Part shown: positions 1 to 6,309 of the stretch, piece after piece | Numbering within the stretch: the stretch's first letter is position 1 | How the letters are laid out: every line of letters begins with the position of its first letter | DNA from: Bacteroidales bacterium UBA1797 | Lineage (GTDB): Bacteria > Bacteroidota > Bacteroidia > Bacteroidales > VadinHA17 | Assembly: GCA_002319885.1 (NCBI GenBank) | Contig: DCFT01000229.1 | Coordinates: 1,341-10,299, forward strand | Direction: 5' to 3' | DNA length: 8,959 nucleotides | Made by a program: the position numbers and the translations under genes | The notes under the pieces: generated by a model | Database searches by the model: none | Told to the model about the DNA's origin: nothing | The model's input: only the letters and a program-made list of their open reading frames with translations

Positions 1-947
1 AGATCAATGTACTGTTTTATAACAGGCATTTCCATTTTTACTTCACCGCTCCACCAGTGATCCCAGGCGCTCATTCCGGGCTTGATCCATGATGGATCTT
101 TAATAGCACACGGGTCATTAAGGTTCTGAATAATCTCCGATTCAATAAGAGCTCCCGGGGATTCTCCAATCATCAGAACACGCCAGGGCGTGTAAACCTC
201 ATCTGCAAAGCGCACCTTTACACCATCTTCAGCTTCACCGGGAACAGGAACAAGTTTTGTGGTAAGCTGATTTACAGTGCCGTTTGTACCAATATAGAAT
301 GCTGCATAATTTTCAATTTTAGCTTCAGTCAGTGCAACCCAGCAGTTATTGTCGTATTCCATAAGCAAAGGCATCCCGGCGATTGACTTCTCATTGAGAT
401 AGCTCAGAGGATGTTCCATGAACTCAGCTTCATTGGAAGATGAGTATCCGCCATATTCGACAATCCAGGATTTTGGGTCACCAGGAATATTAAATGTTGT
501 TAATTCTTTTGTAATCTGTCTGTCACCTACTTTGCCGCTCCTTAAAAGCTTGAAGCGATATGCGGCACCATCATTATAAGCCCTTACATAAAGTTCAAGC
601 TGCCTCATTGGATCTGATTTTTCTTTCACAGTCAATTGTAGCTCATTATAATTATTTACAATCTCAGTATGCTTTGCTTTAACAACAGGAATCCATGTCT
701 CATTGAAATTTTTAACTGATTGATTTACAATGTAAAAATTGCCAGTCATCGCAAGTTCATCTTTAAATTCAAATCCCAGTTGAGAAGGGTTAATAATGGC
801 TCTTCCATTATATGAAACCGAGTAAGTCAATTTTTCTTTGTTAATGATTGTAACTTCAATTTTATTATCGGGAGACATGACAGTAATTGTCTGTGCATTT
901 ACTATTGTTTCAAGAGCCAGGAACAGTAGTATTATAGGTTTCTTCAT
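1..947 (-). CDS. GH97 family glycoside hydrolase, N-terminal part (3' end beyond window)
   Basis: This reading frame is open from an ATG at 947 to the window edge, giving 315 residues without a stop. Residues 1-18 form a signal peptide (MKK, then a hydrophobic core) with likely cleavage before Gln19, so the enzyme is exported, probably to the periplasm. Residues about 20-285 look like the N-terminal beta-sandwich domain of GH97: NDGAAYRF at 125-132, WVALTEA at 203-209 and TPWRVLMIG at 253-261. The run IKPGMSAWDHWW at 288-299 marks entry into the catalytic barrel. GH97 enzymes, such as SusB, are alpha-glucosidases or alpha-galactosidases of Bacteroidota. The catalytic residues that separate inverting glucosidases from retaining galactosidases lie beyond the window, so the substrate cannot be given. 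The family call is strong. The gene follows the Nudix gene by 109 bases and may have its own promoter. Confidence 0.93.
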   Translation of the reverse strand, partial: MKKPIILLFLALETIVNAQTITVMSPDNKIEVTIINKEKLTYSVSYNGRAIINPSQLGFEFKDELAMTGNFYIVNQSVKNFNETWIPVVKAKHTEIVNNYNELQLTVKEKSDPMRQLELYVRAYNDGAAYRFKLLRSGKVGDRQITKELTTFNIPGDPKSWIVEYGGYSSSNEAEFMEHPLSYLNEKSIAGMPLLMEYDNNCWVALTEAKIENYAAFYIGTNGTVNQLTTKLVPVPGEAEDGVKVRFADEVYTPWRVLMIGESPGALIESEIIQNLNDPCAIKDPSWIKPGMSAWDHWWSGEVKMEMPVIKQYID

Positions 948-969
948 AAGGTTTGGAATTTTACTTTAA

Positions 970-1000
970 CTATATTACGTTCATGAATGGTTTGTACAAA
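970..1000 (-). promoter_or_regulatory. Possible Bacteroidota-type promoter for the GH97 gene
   Basis: On the minus strand TTTG (1000-997) is followed after 19 bases by TAATATAG (977-970), which matches the -7 consensus TAnnTTTG at four of its six fixed positions. Transcription would begin near 963, about 16 bases before the GH97 ATG. The spacing is right for Bacteroidota but the match is weak, and such AT-rich sequence gives chance hits. Confidence 0.3.
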
Positions 1001-1056
1001 TCTATTAATTTTCTTTGCTATCCAACAGCTTACAACCAGGTGTAAACGAAGAAAAT

Positions 1057-1494
1057 CTATAAAACGGATTCTTTTAACTTTTCCGGATTCATTTCATTTT
1101 CATCAATATATTCCATTACAATTGATTTGAGGATATTGGCAAATTTGACATTTGGAATCTCTTCCCTTGAAAAATATTGCGGACGAACGCCCTCAAGAAG
1201 AGTAACTTCTTCAATTGGCAGATTTATCTTCCCGTAGTAGACGTATTTGATATTTTCGTATGCATCGCCTTTCATGCAAACGTATGTTTTATAAAAAGTA
1301 TAATCTTTCAGATCAATGTCCAGTTCTTCTTTTACTTCCCGGACGAGTGCCTCTTCGGGTGTTTCTCCTTCTTCAACATGACCACCTATCAGATCCCAGT
1401 GGTCGGGGAAAGGAATATCCGGTTTATTATCACGTAAATAGAGGAGAATCTCCCCTTTGTCATTTTCAAGTATAATGGCTGCAATTTCTTTCAT
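1057..1494 (-). CDS. Nudix hydrolase
   Basis: A 145-residue single-domain protein, the usual size for a small Nudix enzyme, with no signal peptide, so cytoplasmic. Nudix enzymes hydrolyse nucleoside diphosphates linked to another group, using divalent metal held by the Nudix box. The box spans residues 38-60: G38, E44, R52-E53 and E56-E57 are all in place, so the metal-binding and catalytic glutamates are present. The glycine near the end of the box is Asp59, a variation seen in the family. The preceding FPDHWDLIGG (29-38) is typical of MutT-like members. The substrate cannot be told from sequence. The ATG at 1494 begins the Nudix beta strand directly, which supports this start. It is separated from the VOC gene upstream by a structured repeat of about 190 bases, so it may be a separate unit. 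Confidence 0.93.
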   Translation of the reverse strand: MKEIAAIILENDKGEILLYLRDNKPDIPFPDHWDLIGGHVEEGETPEEALVREVKEELDIDLKDYTFYKTYVCMKGDAYENIKYVYYGKINLPIEEVTLLEGVRPQYFSREEIPNVKFANILKSIVMEYIDENEMNPEKLKESVL

Positions 1495-1547
1495 AATAAA
1501 CAGGCATGATTATTATAGTGGCTCAAATTAACGGGTATATTTTAAAC

Positions 1548-1631
1548 CACTAAGGTCACAAAGTAAATAAAAAGGTCACAAAGAAATTTATTTCATTGAT
1601 TTAACTTTGTGGGCTTTGGGCTTCCTTAGTG
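1548..1631. repeat. Noncoding imperfect inverted repeat (CACTAAGG / CCTTAGTG)
   Basis: The stretch between the VOC and Nudix genes begins with CACTAAGG (1548-1555) and closes with its exact reverse complement CCTTAGTG (1624-1631). Inside, GGTCACAAAG occurs twice, at 1554-1563 and 1574-1583, and ACTTTGTG at 1604-1611 pairs with either copy. The result is a long imperfect stem with two alternative partners on one arm. It contains no plausible gene. From memory, similar CACTAAGG/CACAAAG elements are scattered between genes in many Bacteroidota genomes. That part is recollection, and only one copy lies in this window. Confidence 0.6.
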
Positions 1632-1634
1632 TTC

Positions 1635-1671
1635 TCCCGATGCTTCAGTCGGGATCTTCGCTTTGCTGCGA
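1635..1671. repeat. Two small hairpins (TCCCGA/TCGGGA and TCGC/GCGA)
   Basis: TCCCGA at 1635-1640 pairs with TCGGGA at 1649-1654 around the 8-base loop TGCTTCAG. TCGC (1658-1661) then pairs with GCGA (1668-1671). These follow the stop of the VOC gene by 18 bases. No T-run follows in the direction of transcription, so this is not a classical intrinsic terminator. It more likely belongs to the same dispersed repeat as its neighbour at 1548-1631, though it might still stop or stabilise the upstream transcript. Confidence 0.5.
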
Positions 1672-1688
1672 TTTGTGTTTAATAGCTT

Positions 1689-2093
1689 TTAATCACTGAA
1701 AACAGCTGACACTTCAATTCTGTTGTTGTCGGGATCCAGTGTTTCAAATTCCCAATAACCATCACCGGTCCTCCGTGGTTCCCTTAATATTCTGTATCCG
1801 TCCTTTACCAGTTGATCATATTTTTCATTTACCCTGCCCATATTTTCAACCCCGAAGGATAAATGGATTATTCCCAGATATTGCCTCTCAACAGTGTCGT
1901 TCAGGTTTTCAGGAATTCCGGGCATCTGCATTATTTCAAGCCGGGTACCAGAATCAAAAGAGACGAAGTAACTTTCAAAGAACCTCTTAGGATTGAAGTA
2001 CTTTTTACCGGGAAGACCGTTAAAGTACTTAACATAATAATCCTTAAGCTTCTCCAGCTGTGTTGTCCATATTGCAACGTGATCTATAACCAT
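1689..2093 (-). CDS. VOC superfamily (glyoxalase/bleomycin-resistance fold) protein
   Basis: A 134-residue cytoplasmic protein made of two beta-alpha-beta-beta-beta repeats. It starts MVIDHVAIWT and ends in DPDNNRIEVSAV, both typical of lactoylglutathione-lyase-like VOC proteins. His5, Glu53, His77 and Glu127 stand where the four metal ligands of glyoxalase I lie, so a metal centre is likely. VOC members include glyoxalase I, dioxygenases, epimerases and resistance proteins, and nothing here settles the reaction. The TRLEIMQ stretch (50-56) is typical of the lyase-like subgroup, but without a gloB neighbour I do not assign gloA. The ATG follows the stop of the DUF1349-type gene by 19 bases, so the two are probably co-transcribed. 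Confidence 0.88.
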   Translation of the reverse strand: MVIDHVAIWTTQLEKLKDYYVKYFNGLPGKKYFNPKRFFESYFVSFDSGTRLEIMQMPGIPENLNDTVERQYLGIIHLSFGVENMGRVNEKYDQLVKDGYRILREPRRTGDGYWEFETLDPDNNRIEVSAVFSD

Positions 2094-2112
2094 GATCTGC
2101 TATGTTTATCTT

Positions 2113-2835
2113 CTAGTGTTTCAGCTCCCCAATGTTTCTGAACATTACCGATGCGAAATGATAGGTATTATGAGCAGTGACCGCTAAACCAAGATAGATC
2201 TTTGGTGGAAGTTCAAGTGTGAAAGTAGTATATGGCTTCCATGTTTTCCCATCAGTGCAGTAATAGCCAGTGAATTCATTATTAATCCGTTGTAATCTGA
2301 TCCACGTATTTGGATATTCAACCGGGAATTCAGGTGATCCCTCAGAAGTTTTGGGATATATGGCTTTCATTGCACTGTCTTTTGTCGACCGGTACTGGAA
2401 TTCATAACCTCCATTATTATGATTCCTGAGGCTATTATCAGAGAATACCTGGAAATAAACATGTCTGCAACCGGCGGTAAGATCTTCGCGAGCCATCAGC
2501 CCTGCTTTAGTGTATAAATTAGCGGGAGCAAGACTTTGAACACGGCATACAAAATCAAAATCGCCGGTGCGTTCAACATATACAAAGTTGAATTCATCTT
2601 TATTGCCCCATATGTCAGCGCCACCTGCTGTTAAATCAAAACCATTCTCAGAAATTTTAACTGTCCCCGGAATTGAAGGGTTTCCAACATCACAGTGTTT
2701 GAAGGCGGAAAGGGGAACAGGCTTAAATTTTAAAGAGTTTGATTCCGTTTTCTGATTAACCTGTGCAAAAGTTAACGGCCCGGCGATTACTAAAATCACT
2801 AAGGAAATAAAACACATAATACTTTTTTTAGTCAT
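2113..2835 (-). CDS. Secreted DUF1349-type concanavalin-A-like protein
   Basis: A 240-residue protein with a signal peptide (hydrophobic 7-23, likely cleavage between Ala24 and Gln25). The mature part is a single jelly-roll domain of the DUF1349 / concanavalin-A-like type. Landmarks are GDFDFVCRV (91-99), AGLMARE (111-117), a strand with WIRLQRINNEFTGYYCTDGKTW-like content at 178-199, and YLGLAVTAHN (214-223). The AGLM.RE and DGKTW motifs are the best evidence. Such domains occur alone or attached to carbohydrate-active enzymes and are thought to bind or act on glycans. No catalytic residues can be assigned here. The gene lies 61 bases after the propeller gene and 19 bases before the VOC gene, suggesting one transcript. 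Confidence 0.85.
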   Translation of the reverse strand: MTKKSIMCFISLVILVIAGPLTFAQVNQKTESNSLKFKPVPLSAFKHCDVGNPSIPGTVKISENGFDLTAGGADIWGNKDEFNFVYVERTGDFDFVCRVQSLAPANLYTKAGLMAREDLTAGCRHVYFQVFSDNSLRNHNNGGYEFQYRSTKDSAMKAIYPKTSEGSPEFPVEYPNTWIRLQRINNEFTGYYCTDGKTWKPYTTFTLELPPKIYLGLAVTAHNTYHFASVMFRNIGELKH

Positions 2836-2896
2836 GGCAACAAAATTTTAATACTGTCTTTTTATTCTATAGTTATAAAGGTTTTTAGATATTATG

Positions 2897-4156
2897 TTAT
2901 CTCATTAAACAATATACTTTTCCATTGGTGCTCGAAAAGATTATCAAATCCTCAGAAATATATGGAGTCGAAAAAATACCTCCTAATTCACATTCTGCTT
3001 CAAGAAACTGTTCGTTAGATTTAATAATAGTGTATATATCGTCTCTGTAAGAATCATCGGGTTTGAAATACTTCAACCGGTTTTGCTGATATGAATCCGT
3101 TTCATAGCTCCATAATTTTTTACCCGATTTAAGGCTGATACCATGTAGCTTTCCGTTTGTTGTTCCAATGTACATCATACTGTCGCTGTAAGCATTGTTA
3201 CCAAATACCAGGAATTCCATTTTAATATTCCAAAATTCTTTTCCTGTTTCGGGGTCGGCCGATATCAGCACCCGTTCATCTGCTGATCCTATGTATAATA
3301 TTGAATCATGAATATTGTTGCAAAGGCCCCACCCTCTGGTAAATGACTTGTTCCAGTGGCAATACCCTTTGTCCTGATCGAGTGCATATATATTGTAATC
3401 CCTTGCTCCAATAAAAATCAAACCTTTAAAAGCACAAGGTGAACCCTGAACTTCACCCTTTGGAAAATAACGATGTCCGACAGTTTTAAACTTCCATAAC
3501 TGCTTACCGGTAAGTATATCAAGTGCATATACATTTCCATCAAACGATCCAAAGAATATCTTATTATTTTCGATGGCGGGGGTAGTGTGGATAATATTTC
3601 CAGTCGTAAATTTCCATACTAAAACACCTGAATTGGAATTTACCGCATAAAAATTTCCATCACCTGATCCAAAATAAAGTATGCCATTTTTCAGTATGGG
3701 AGTAGACTGAAAATAATCTGCAAAATCATATTTTTTTTCATCACCTGTTAAAAATCTCCAATAAACCTCTCCGGTCAGATTATTTAATGCATATAAAACA
3801 CCGTCGCCCCCATTCAGGTAAAGATGATCACCTGAGATACAAACGTTGGAACGGATTTCCCCCTTTGTGCGAAATCTCCATTTCTCTTTGCCGGAATTTA
3901 AATCGAGAGCATATAATATGCTATCCAGCCCACCAATGTAGACAATTCCCTTACTGACAACAGGGGATGAGTACAACGATGCCCCGGTCCTGAATTGCCA
4001 TTTTGTTTTTGGAAGTTCTTTAAAGTCAGGAATTGTGGCATTTCGCTTCACTTCCTGAACCTGTCCTTCTGAAAAGGATGAGAAGGATAGAAGTAATACC
4101 AGCAGAAATCCGGATATACCAAATGATTCTGATGGATATGTTTTTATTGGATACAT
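2897..4156 (-). CDS. Secreted PQQ-like (BamB-type) beta-propeller protein
   Basis: The start is taken as the ATG at 4156 (419 residues). The frame is open to a TTG at 4189, which would add 11 residues (an IRK-containing stretch) before the same signal peptide, and is less likely. The hydrophobic core is 14-28, with likely cleavage between Gly31 and Gln32. The rest is a PQQ-like propeller: seven internal repeats of the form (L/V)YALD..(T/S)GK..W, with tryptophans at 93, 133, 181, 221, 268, 309 and 349. The N-terminal KTKW (50-53) and C-terminal VYCLMR (414-419) supply the two halves of an eighth blade, closing the ring. About 44 residues (350-393) are inserted between blades seven and eight. 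The fold resembles BamB and quinoprotein propellers, but no dehydrogenase motif is evident, so a scaffold or binding role is more likely than an enzyme. It leads a likely unit with the DUF1349-type and VOC genes. Confidence 0.88.
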   Translation of the reverse strand: MYPIKTYPSESFGISGFLLVLLLSFSSFSEGQVQEVKRNATIPDFKELPKTKWQFRTGASLYSSPVVSKGIVYIGGLDSILYALDLNSGKEKWRFRTKGEIRSNVCISGDHLYLNGGDGVLYALNNLTGEVYWRFLTGDEKKYDFADYFQSTPILKNGILYFGSGDGNFYAVNSNSGVLVWKFTTGNIIHTTPAIENNKIFFGSFDGNVYALDILTGKQLWKFKTVGHRYFPKGEVQGSPCAFKGLIFIGARDYNIYALDQDKGYCHWNKSFTRGWGLCNNIHDSILYIGSADERVLISADPETGKEFWNIKMEFLVFGNNAYSDSMMYIGTTNGKLHGISLKSGKKLWSYETDSYQQNRLKYFKPDDSYRDDIYTIIKSNEQFLEAECELGGIFSTPYISEDLIIFSSTNGKVYCLMR

Positions 4157-4297
4157 AAATTTACGAATAACGAAAACAAATATCCTCAATATTAAACAAG
4201 CGATATTATTTTAAAGTTCTTAATAATAAATAAAACAAACATTCAGCTTTCTATGTTCTCAATAAATGCGGAATGGGGGAAAAGATACTCCGTTAAA

Positions 4298-4311
4298 CAT
4301 GATTAATTATG
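4298..4311. repeat. 14-base near-perfect palindrome in the gap before the propeller gene
   Basis: CATGATTAATTATG pairs with itself along its length apart from one G-T mismatch at 4301/4308. It lies in the 191-base noncoding stretch (4157-4347) between the PRAI-like gene and the propeller gene, about 140 bases upstream of the propeller ATG. The same stretch has TACTCCG twice, at 4286-4292 and 4321-4327. An operator-like site is possible, but AT-rich palindromes of this size arise by chance. No clear promoter or terminator was seen in the gap. Confidence 0.25.
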
Positions 4312-4347
4312 ATATTCTCTTACTCCGGAACTAATAAATCGGGCAAT

Positions 4348-5001
4348 TCATTTTCTCAGAGCTTCTGAAAAGAAACTTTCAAGTTTCTTTTCATCGAGTT
4401 TGCCTTCACTTCTTACGCCGCTGCAAACGTCAACAGCGAATGGCTCAACCTCATCAATTGCCTGCCTGACATTTTCGGGATTTAAGCCACCTGCCAGAAA
4501 TACCGGGCATTTTGATTTGTCTCTTATTTGTCTGCTTAATTTCCAGTTGTGTATTCTGCCGGTTCCTCCAAGTTCCTTTATTTTTAATCGTGGATTACCA
4601 CTGTCGAGAAGCAGTGCATCCACCATTCCTGAAATAGTAATAGCCTCATCGACTGATTTTTCATCTATTACATGAATTACCTGCACAATTTTAATTCCGG
4701 GAAGTGCTTCCTTAAGTTGATAATAGGTACCCGAAGACAAGGAATCAACAATCTGTATTGTATTGGTATTGGTTCTTTTATGATGTTCTATTATCTGTTC
4801 CACTGTCGTTTCGCTGGTGAGGAGAAATGTTGCAACGGGGGGAGGGACAGTTTTTGCAATCTGCCGGATCAGATCATCAGATATTGGTCCGGGACCGCTT
4901 GGCATCCTGGCAACAAGACCGATGGCCGAAGCGCCGTTTTCAATAGCAATCCTGGCTTCATATTCACTGCTTATGCAACAAATCTTAATTCTTGGCCTCA
5001 T
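4348..5001 (-). CDS. TrpF/PRAI-like (beta/alpha)8 barrel protein, divergent
   Basis: A 217-residue cytoplasmic protein with the size and layout of phosphoribosylanthranilate isomerase (TrpF), which converts phosphoribosylanthranilate to CdRP in tryptophan synthesis. Matching features: KICCIS (6-11), whose Cys8 sits at the general-base cysteine; LLLD (130-133), whose Asp133 sits at the general acid; the phosphate-loop elements GGTG (145-148) and AGGLNPENV (170-178); and DVCSGVR (191-197). Differences: TrpF has a KSPR-type loop whose arginine contacts the substrate, here replaced by MPSGPGPIS (33-41), and the usual VQLHG is replaced by IQIVD (82-86). No other trp gene lies in the window. It starts 15 bases after the concanavalin-A-like gene. 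I infer the PRAI fold with possible related chemistry, but doubt it serves tryptophan synthesis. A member of a PRAI-like side branch is the best description. Confidence 0.85.
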   Translation of the reverse strand: MRPRIKICCISSEYEARIAIENGASAIGLVARMPSGPGPISDDLIRQIAKTVPPPVATFLLTSETTVEQIIEHHKRTNTNTIQIVDSLSSGTYYQLKEALPGIKIVQVIHVIDEKSVDEAITISGMVDALLLDSGNPRLKIKELGGTGRIHNWKLSRQIRDKSKCPVFLAGGLNPENVRQAIDEVEPFAVDVCSGVRSEGKLDEKKLESFFSEALRK

Positions 5002-5016
5002 TGTTATAAGATCTTA

Positions 5017-5694
5017 TTATTCAAGCGACATAATCTCAAGGTTGGCAAAATCCCCATCCGAATTGTTCCCGACCCATAGTCCCATTTTCCCTGAGGACCG
5101 GGTATTTAATTTCTCAACAATAAGACATGGTTCGGGATTTCCATTAACAAAAACTTTGATCAGAGGACTTTTTATAGTTATTTTCACATGAAACCACTCA
5201 TCAGCATTTGGAGCAGGACTAACATCTTTTTCATACTTTCCGTTATATTGTTCTCTAAGTACCTGCCAGGGATAATCAGGTTGCGAGACATACTGAACTG
5301 CATGCAATCTGCGAACAGAGTCAGTAGACTGGAAATTAAACGGACGGAAATAAATTGCGTCATATGTGTTATTGTCAAGGCCGTGGAAAGCTAAACCCAC
5401 AAAACTTTGCTGATATTCATCTTTTCCTCTTATATCAAGTTCAATACTTCCATTTGAAAAAATAACATGTTTCAGCCATGCGATTCCGTCATTTTCATTT
5501 TTTGAAAAACTTAAGCCATTCTTATCCTTTTCAGACAAAGGGGTTACCGTTCTGTTAAACACTTCAATTTTGTTGTTCTCAAGCAGGGAGTTTAGGTCAT
5601 ATTTGACGGATATGACCTGGGCAATTCCTGAAGAAATAGCAATTATTCCAAGAATACCTGTCAGAAAAAACCGGTTGAGCCAATTAGTTTTCAT
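5017..5694 (-). CDS. Secreted concanavalin-A-like protein of DUF1080 / 3-keto-disaccharide hydrolase type
   Basis: The start is taken as the ATG at 5694 (225 residues). A GTG two codons earlier, at 5700, is less likely. The signal peptide has a hydrophobic core at 9-24 and likely cleavage between Ala25 and Gln26. The mature protein is one jelly-roll domain with VGLAFHG (99-105), YDAIYFRPFNF (111-121), KVFVNG (180-185) and GLWVGNNSDGDFANLEI (205-221). From memory these match the DUF1080 family, often annotated as 3-keto-disaccharide hydrolase or family-16-like glycoside hydrolase. I cannot assign catalytic residues, and a role in binding is equally possible. The gene begins 9 bases after the DinB stop and ends 15 bases before the PRAI-like gene, so the three are almost certainly one transcript. 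It is not closely similar to the DUF1349-type protein at 2113-2835, which shares only the fold. Confidence 0.83.
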   Translation of the reverse strand: MKTNWLNRFFLTGILGIIAISSGIAQVISVKYDLNSLLENNKIEVFNRTVTPLSEKDKNGLSFSKNENDGIAWLKHVIFSNGSIELDIRGKDEYQQSFVGLAFHGLDNNTYDAIYFRPFNFQSTDSVRRLHAVQYVSQPDYPWQVLREQYNGKYEKDVSPAPNADEWFHVKITIKSPLIKVFVNGNPEPCLIVEKLNTRSSGKMGLWVGNNSDGDFANLEIMSLE

Positions 5695-5703
5695 ACCCAC
5701 AAG

Positions 5704-6183
5704 TTAATCTTTTTTAATCAGTTCTGCTATTTCAGAAAGGTGTAATTTCAGATGTCGCGGGAAGTCAATGATCATTTCTTCCAGAGTCACTTTTTCTCCC
5801 GGCCCAGATAACCACTCATTTTTCATTCTCCCGACTCTGACATTTTTCATCACATGGCAGATATGTAAAAGTGAGTATTTCCACAGTTGAATCAATGTCT
5901 TCCAGTCTTCATTCTGATAATCCTGGATAGCTATCCAACGGTCGTTATTCCCCAAAGTTGCATAGTTTGGGAATATTAACGGCGATGATTGATATTGAAG
6001 ATGGACAATTCTATGTGTATTATTGGAAGTTGAGTCAATCATATGTCCGACAATTTGTTTTATTGTCCGGTTTTGTGAGTTTCTTCTCAGGGATAAAATA
6101 TCTTCAGGTATTCCGCTTAAAACAGACTCCCATTCATTTATTAATTCTGAAATCTCCTGGCTTATCAGTTCAATGTTTTTCAT
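5704..6183 (-). CDS. DinB-like four-helix-bundle protein
   Basis: A 159-residue cytoplasmic protein, mostly helical, of the DinB / YfiT-like family. IVGHMIDSTSNN (44-55) is the family's conserved segment, with His47 as the first probable metal ligand. RHLKLHLSEI (143-152) supplies His144 and His148, completing the three-histidine metal site of the family. Related proteins include Bacillus DinB, bacillithiol transferases and maleylpyruvate isomerases, which act on thiol-activated substrates. No residue here points to one substrate. It is the first gene of the likely DinB, concanavalin-A-like and PRAI-like unit. Upstream lie 126 noncoding bases containing an inverted repeat. Confidence 0.9.
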   Translation of the reverse strand: MKNIELISQEISELINEWESVLSGIPEDILSLRRNSQNRTIKQIVGHMIDSTSNNTHRIVHLQYQSSPLIFPNYATLGNNDRWIAIQDYQNEDWKTLIQLWKYSLLHICHVMKNVRVGRMKNEWLSGPGEKVTLEEMIIDFPRHLKLHLSEIAELIKKD

Positions 6184-6213
6184 GATAAAATTCTTTTTCT
6201 CAATTTAAGCTTA

Positions 6214-6292
6214 AGCTTTCGCTACAATTGTATGCAGGGGCAATCTTAGAGTCTCTCAAATAGTTGTCAATCCCTGCATAATGCTAAAAGCT
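6214..6292. repeat. Long bipartite inverted repeat between receptor and DinB genes
   Basis: TATGCAGGG at 6231-6239 is exactly matched by CCCTGCATA at 6272-6280, with 32 bases between. A second, outer pair is AGCTTT (6214-6219) and AAAGCT (6287-6292). Together they could form a hairpin with an internal loop, spanning much of the gap. No T-run follows on the minus strand, so a plain rho-independent terminator is unlikely. It could be an RNA structure at the 3' end of the receptor transcript or an operator for the DinB unit. A palindromic TTAAGCTTAA at 6205-6214 overlaps its edge. Confidence 0.5.
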
Positions 6293-6309
6293 GACAGAAT
6301 CAAAATTTG

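Noticed and set aside
1177..2141. Plus-strand open frames opposite the Nudix and VOC genes (1177-1437, 1260-1475, 1739-1990, 1863-2141)
   Set aside because: They are antisense shadows of well-supported minus-strand genes. None shows a recognisable domain and their composition does not look like protein-coding sequence.
4157..4189. Upstream TTG start extending the propeller by 11 residues
   Set aside because: TTG is rare as a start and the extension adds nothing to the signal peptide. The ATG at 4156 gives a complete signal peptide on its own.
2567..5394. Open frames overlapping the DUF1349-type, PRAI-like and DUF1080-type genes (plus strand 2567-2755, 4400-4675, 4672-5079, 4817-5191, 5188-5394; minus strand 5184-5378)
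   Set aside because: All overlap strong minus-strand genes in other frames, none resembles a known family, and none has a supporting start context.
6184..6309. A TTGACA-like box with a 17-base spacer upstream of the DinB gene
   Set aside because: The -10 partner (AAGATT) is poor, and Bacteroidota do not normally use the TTGACA/TATAAT pattern.
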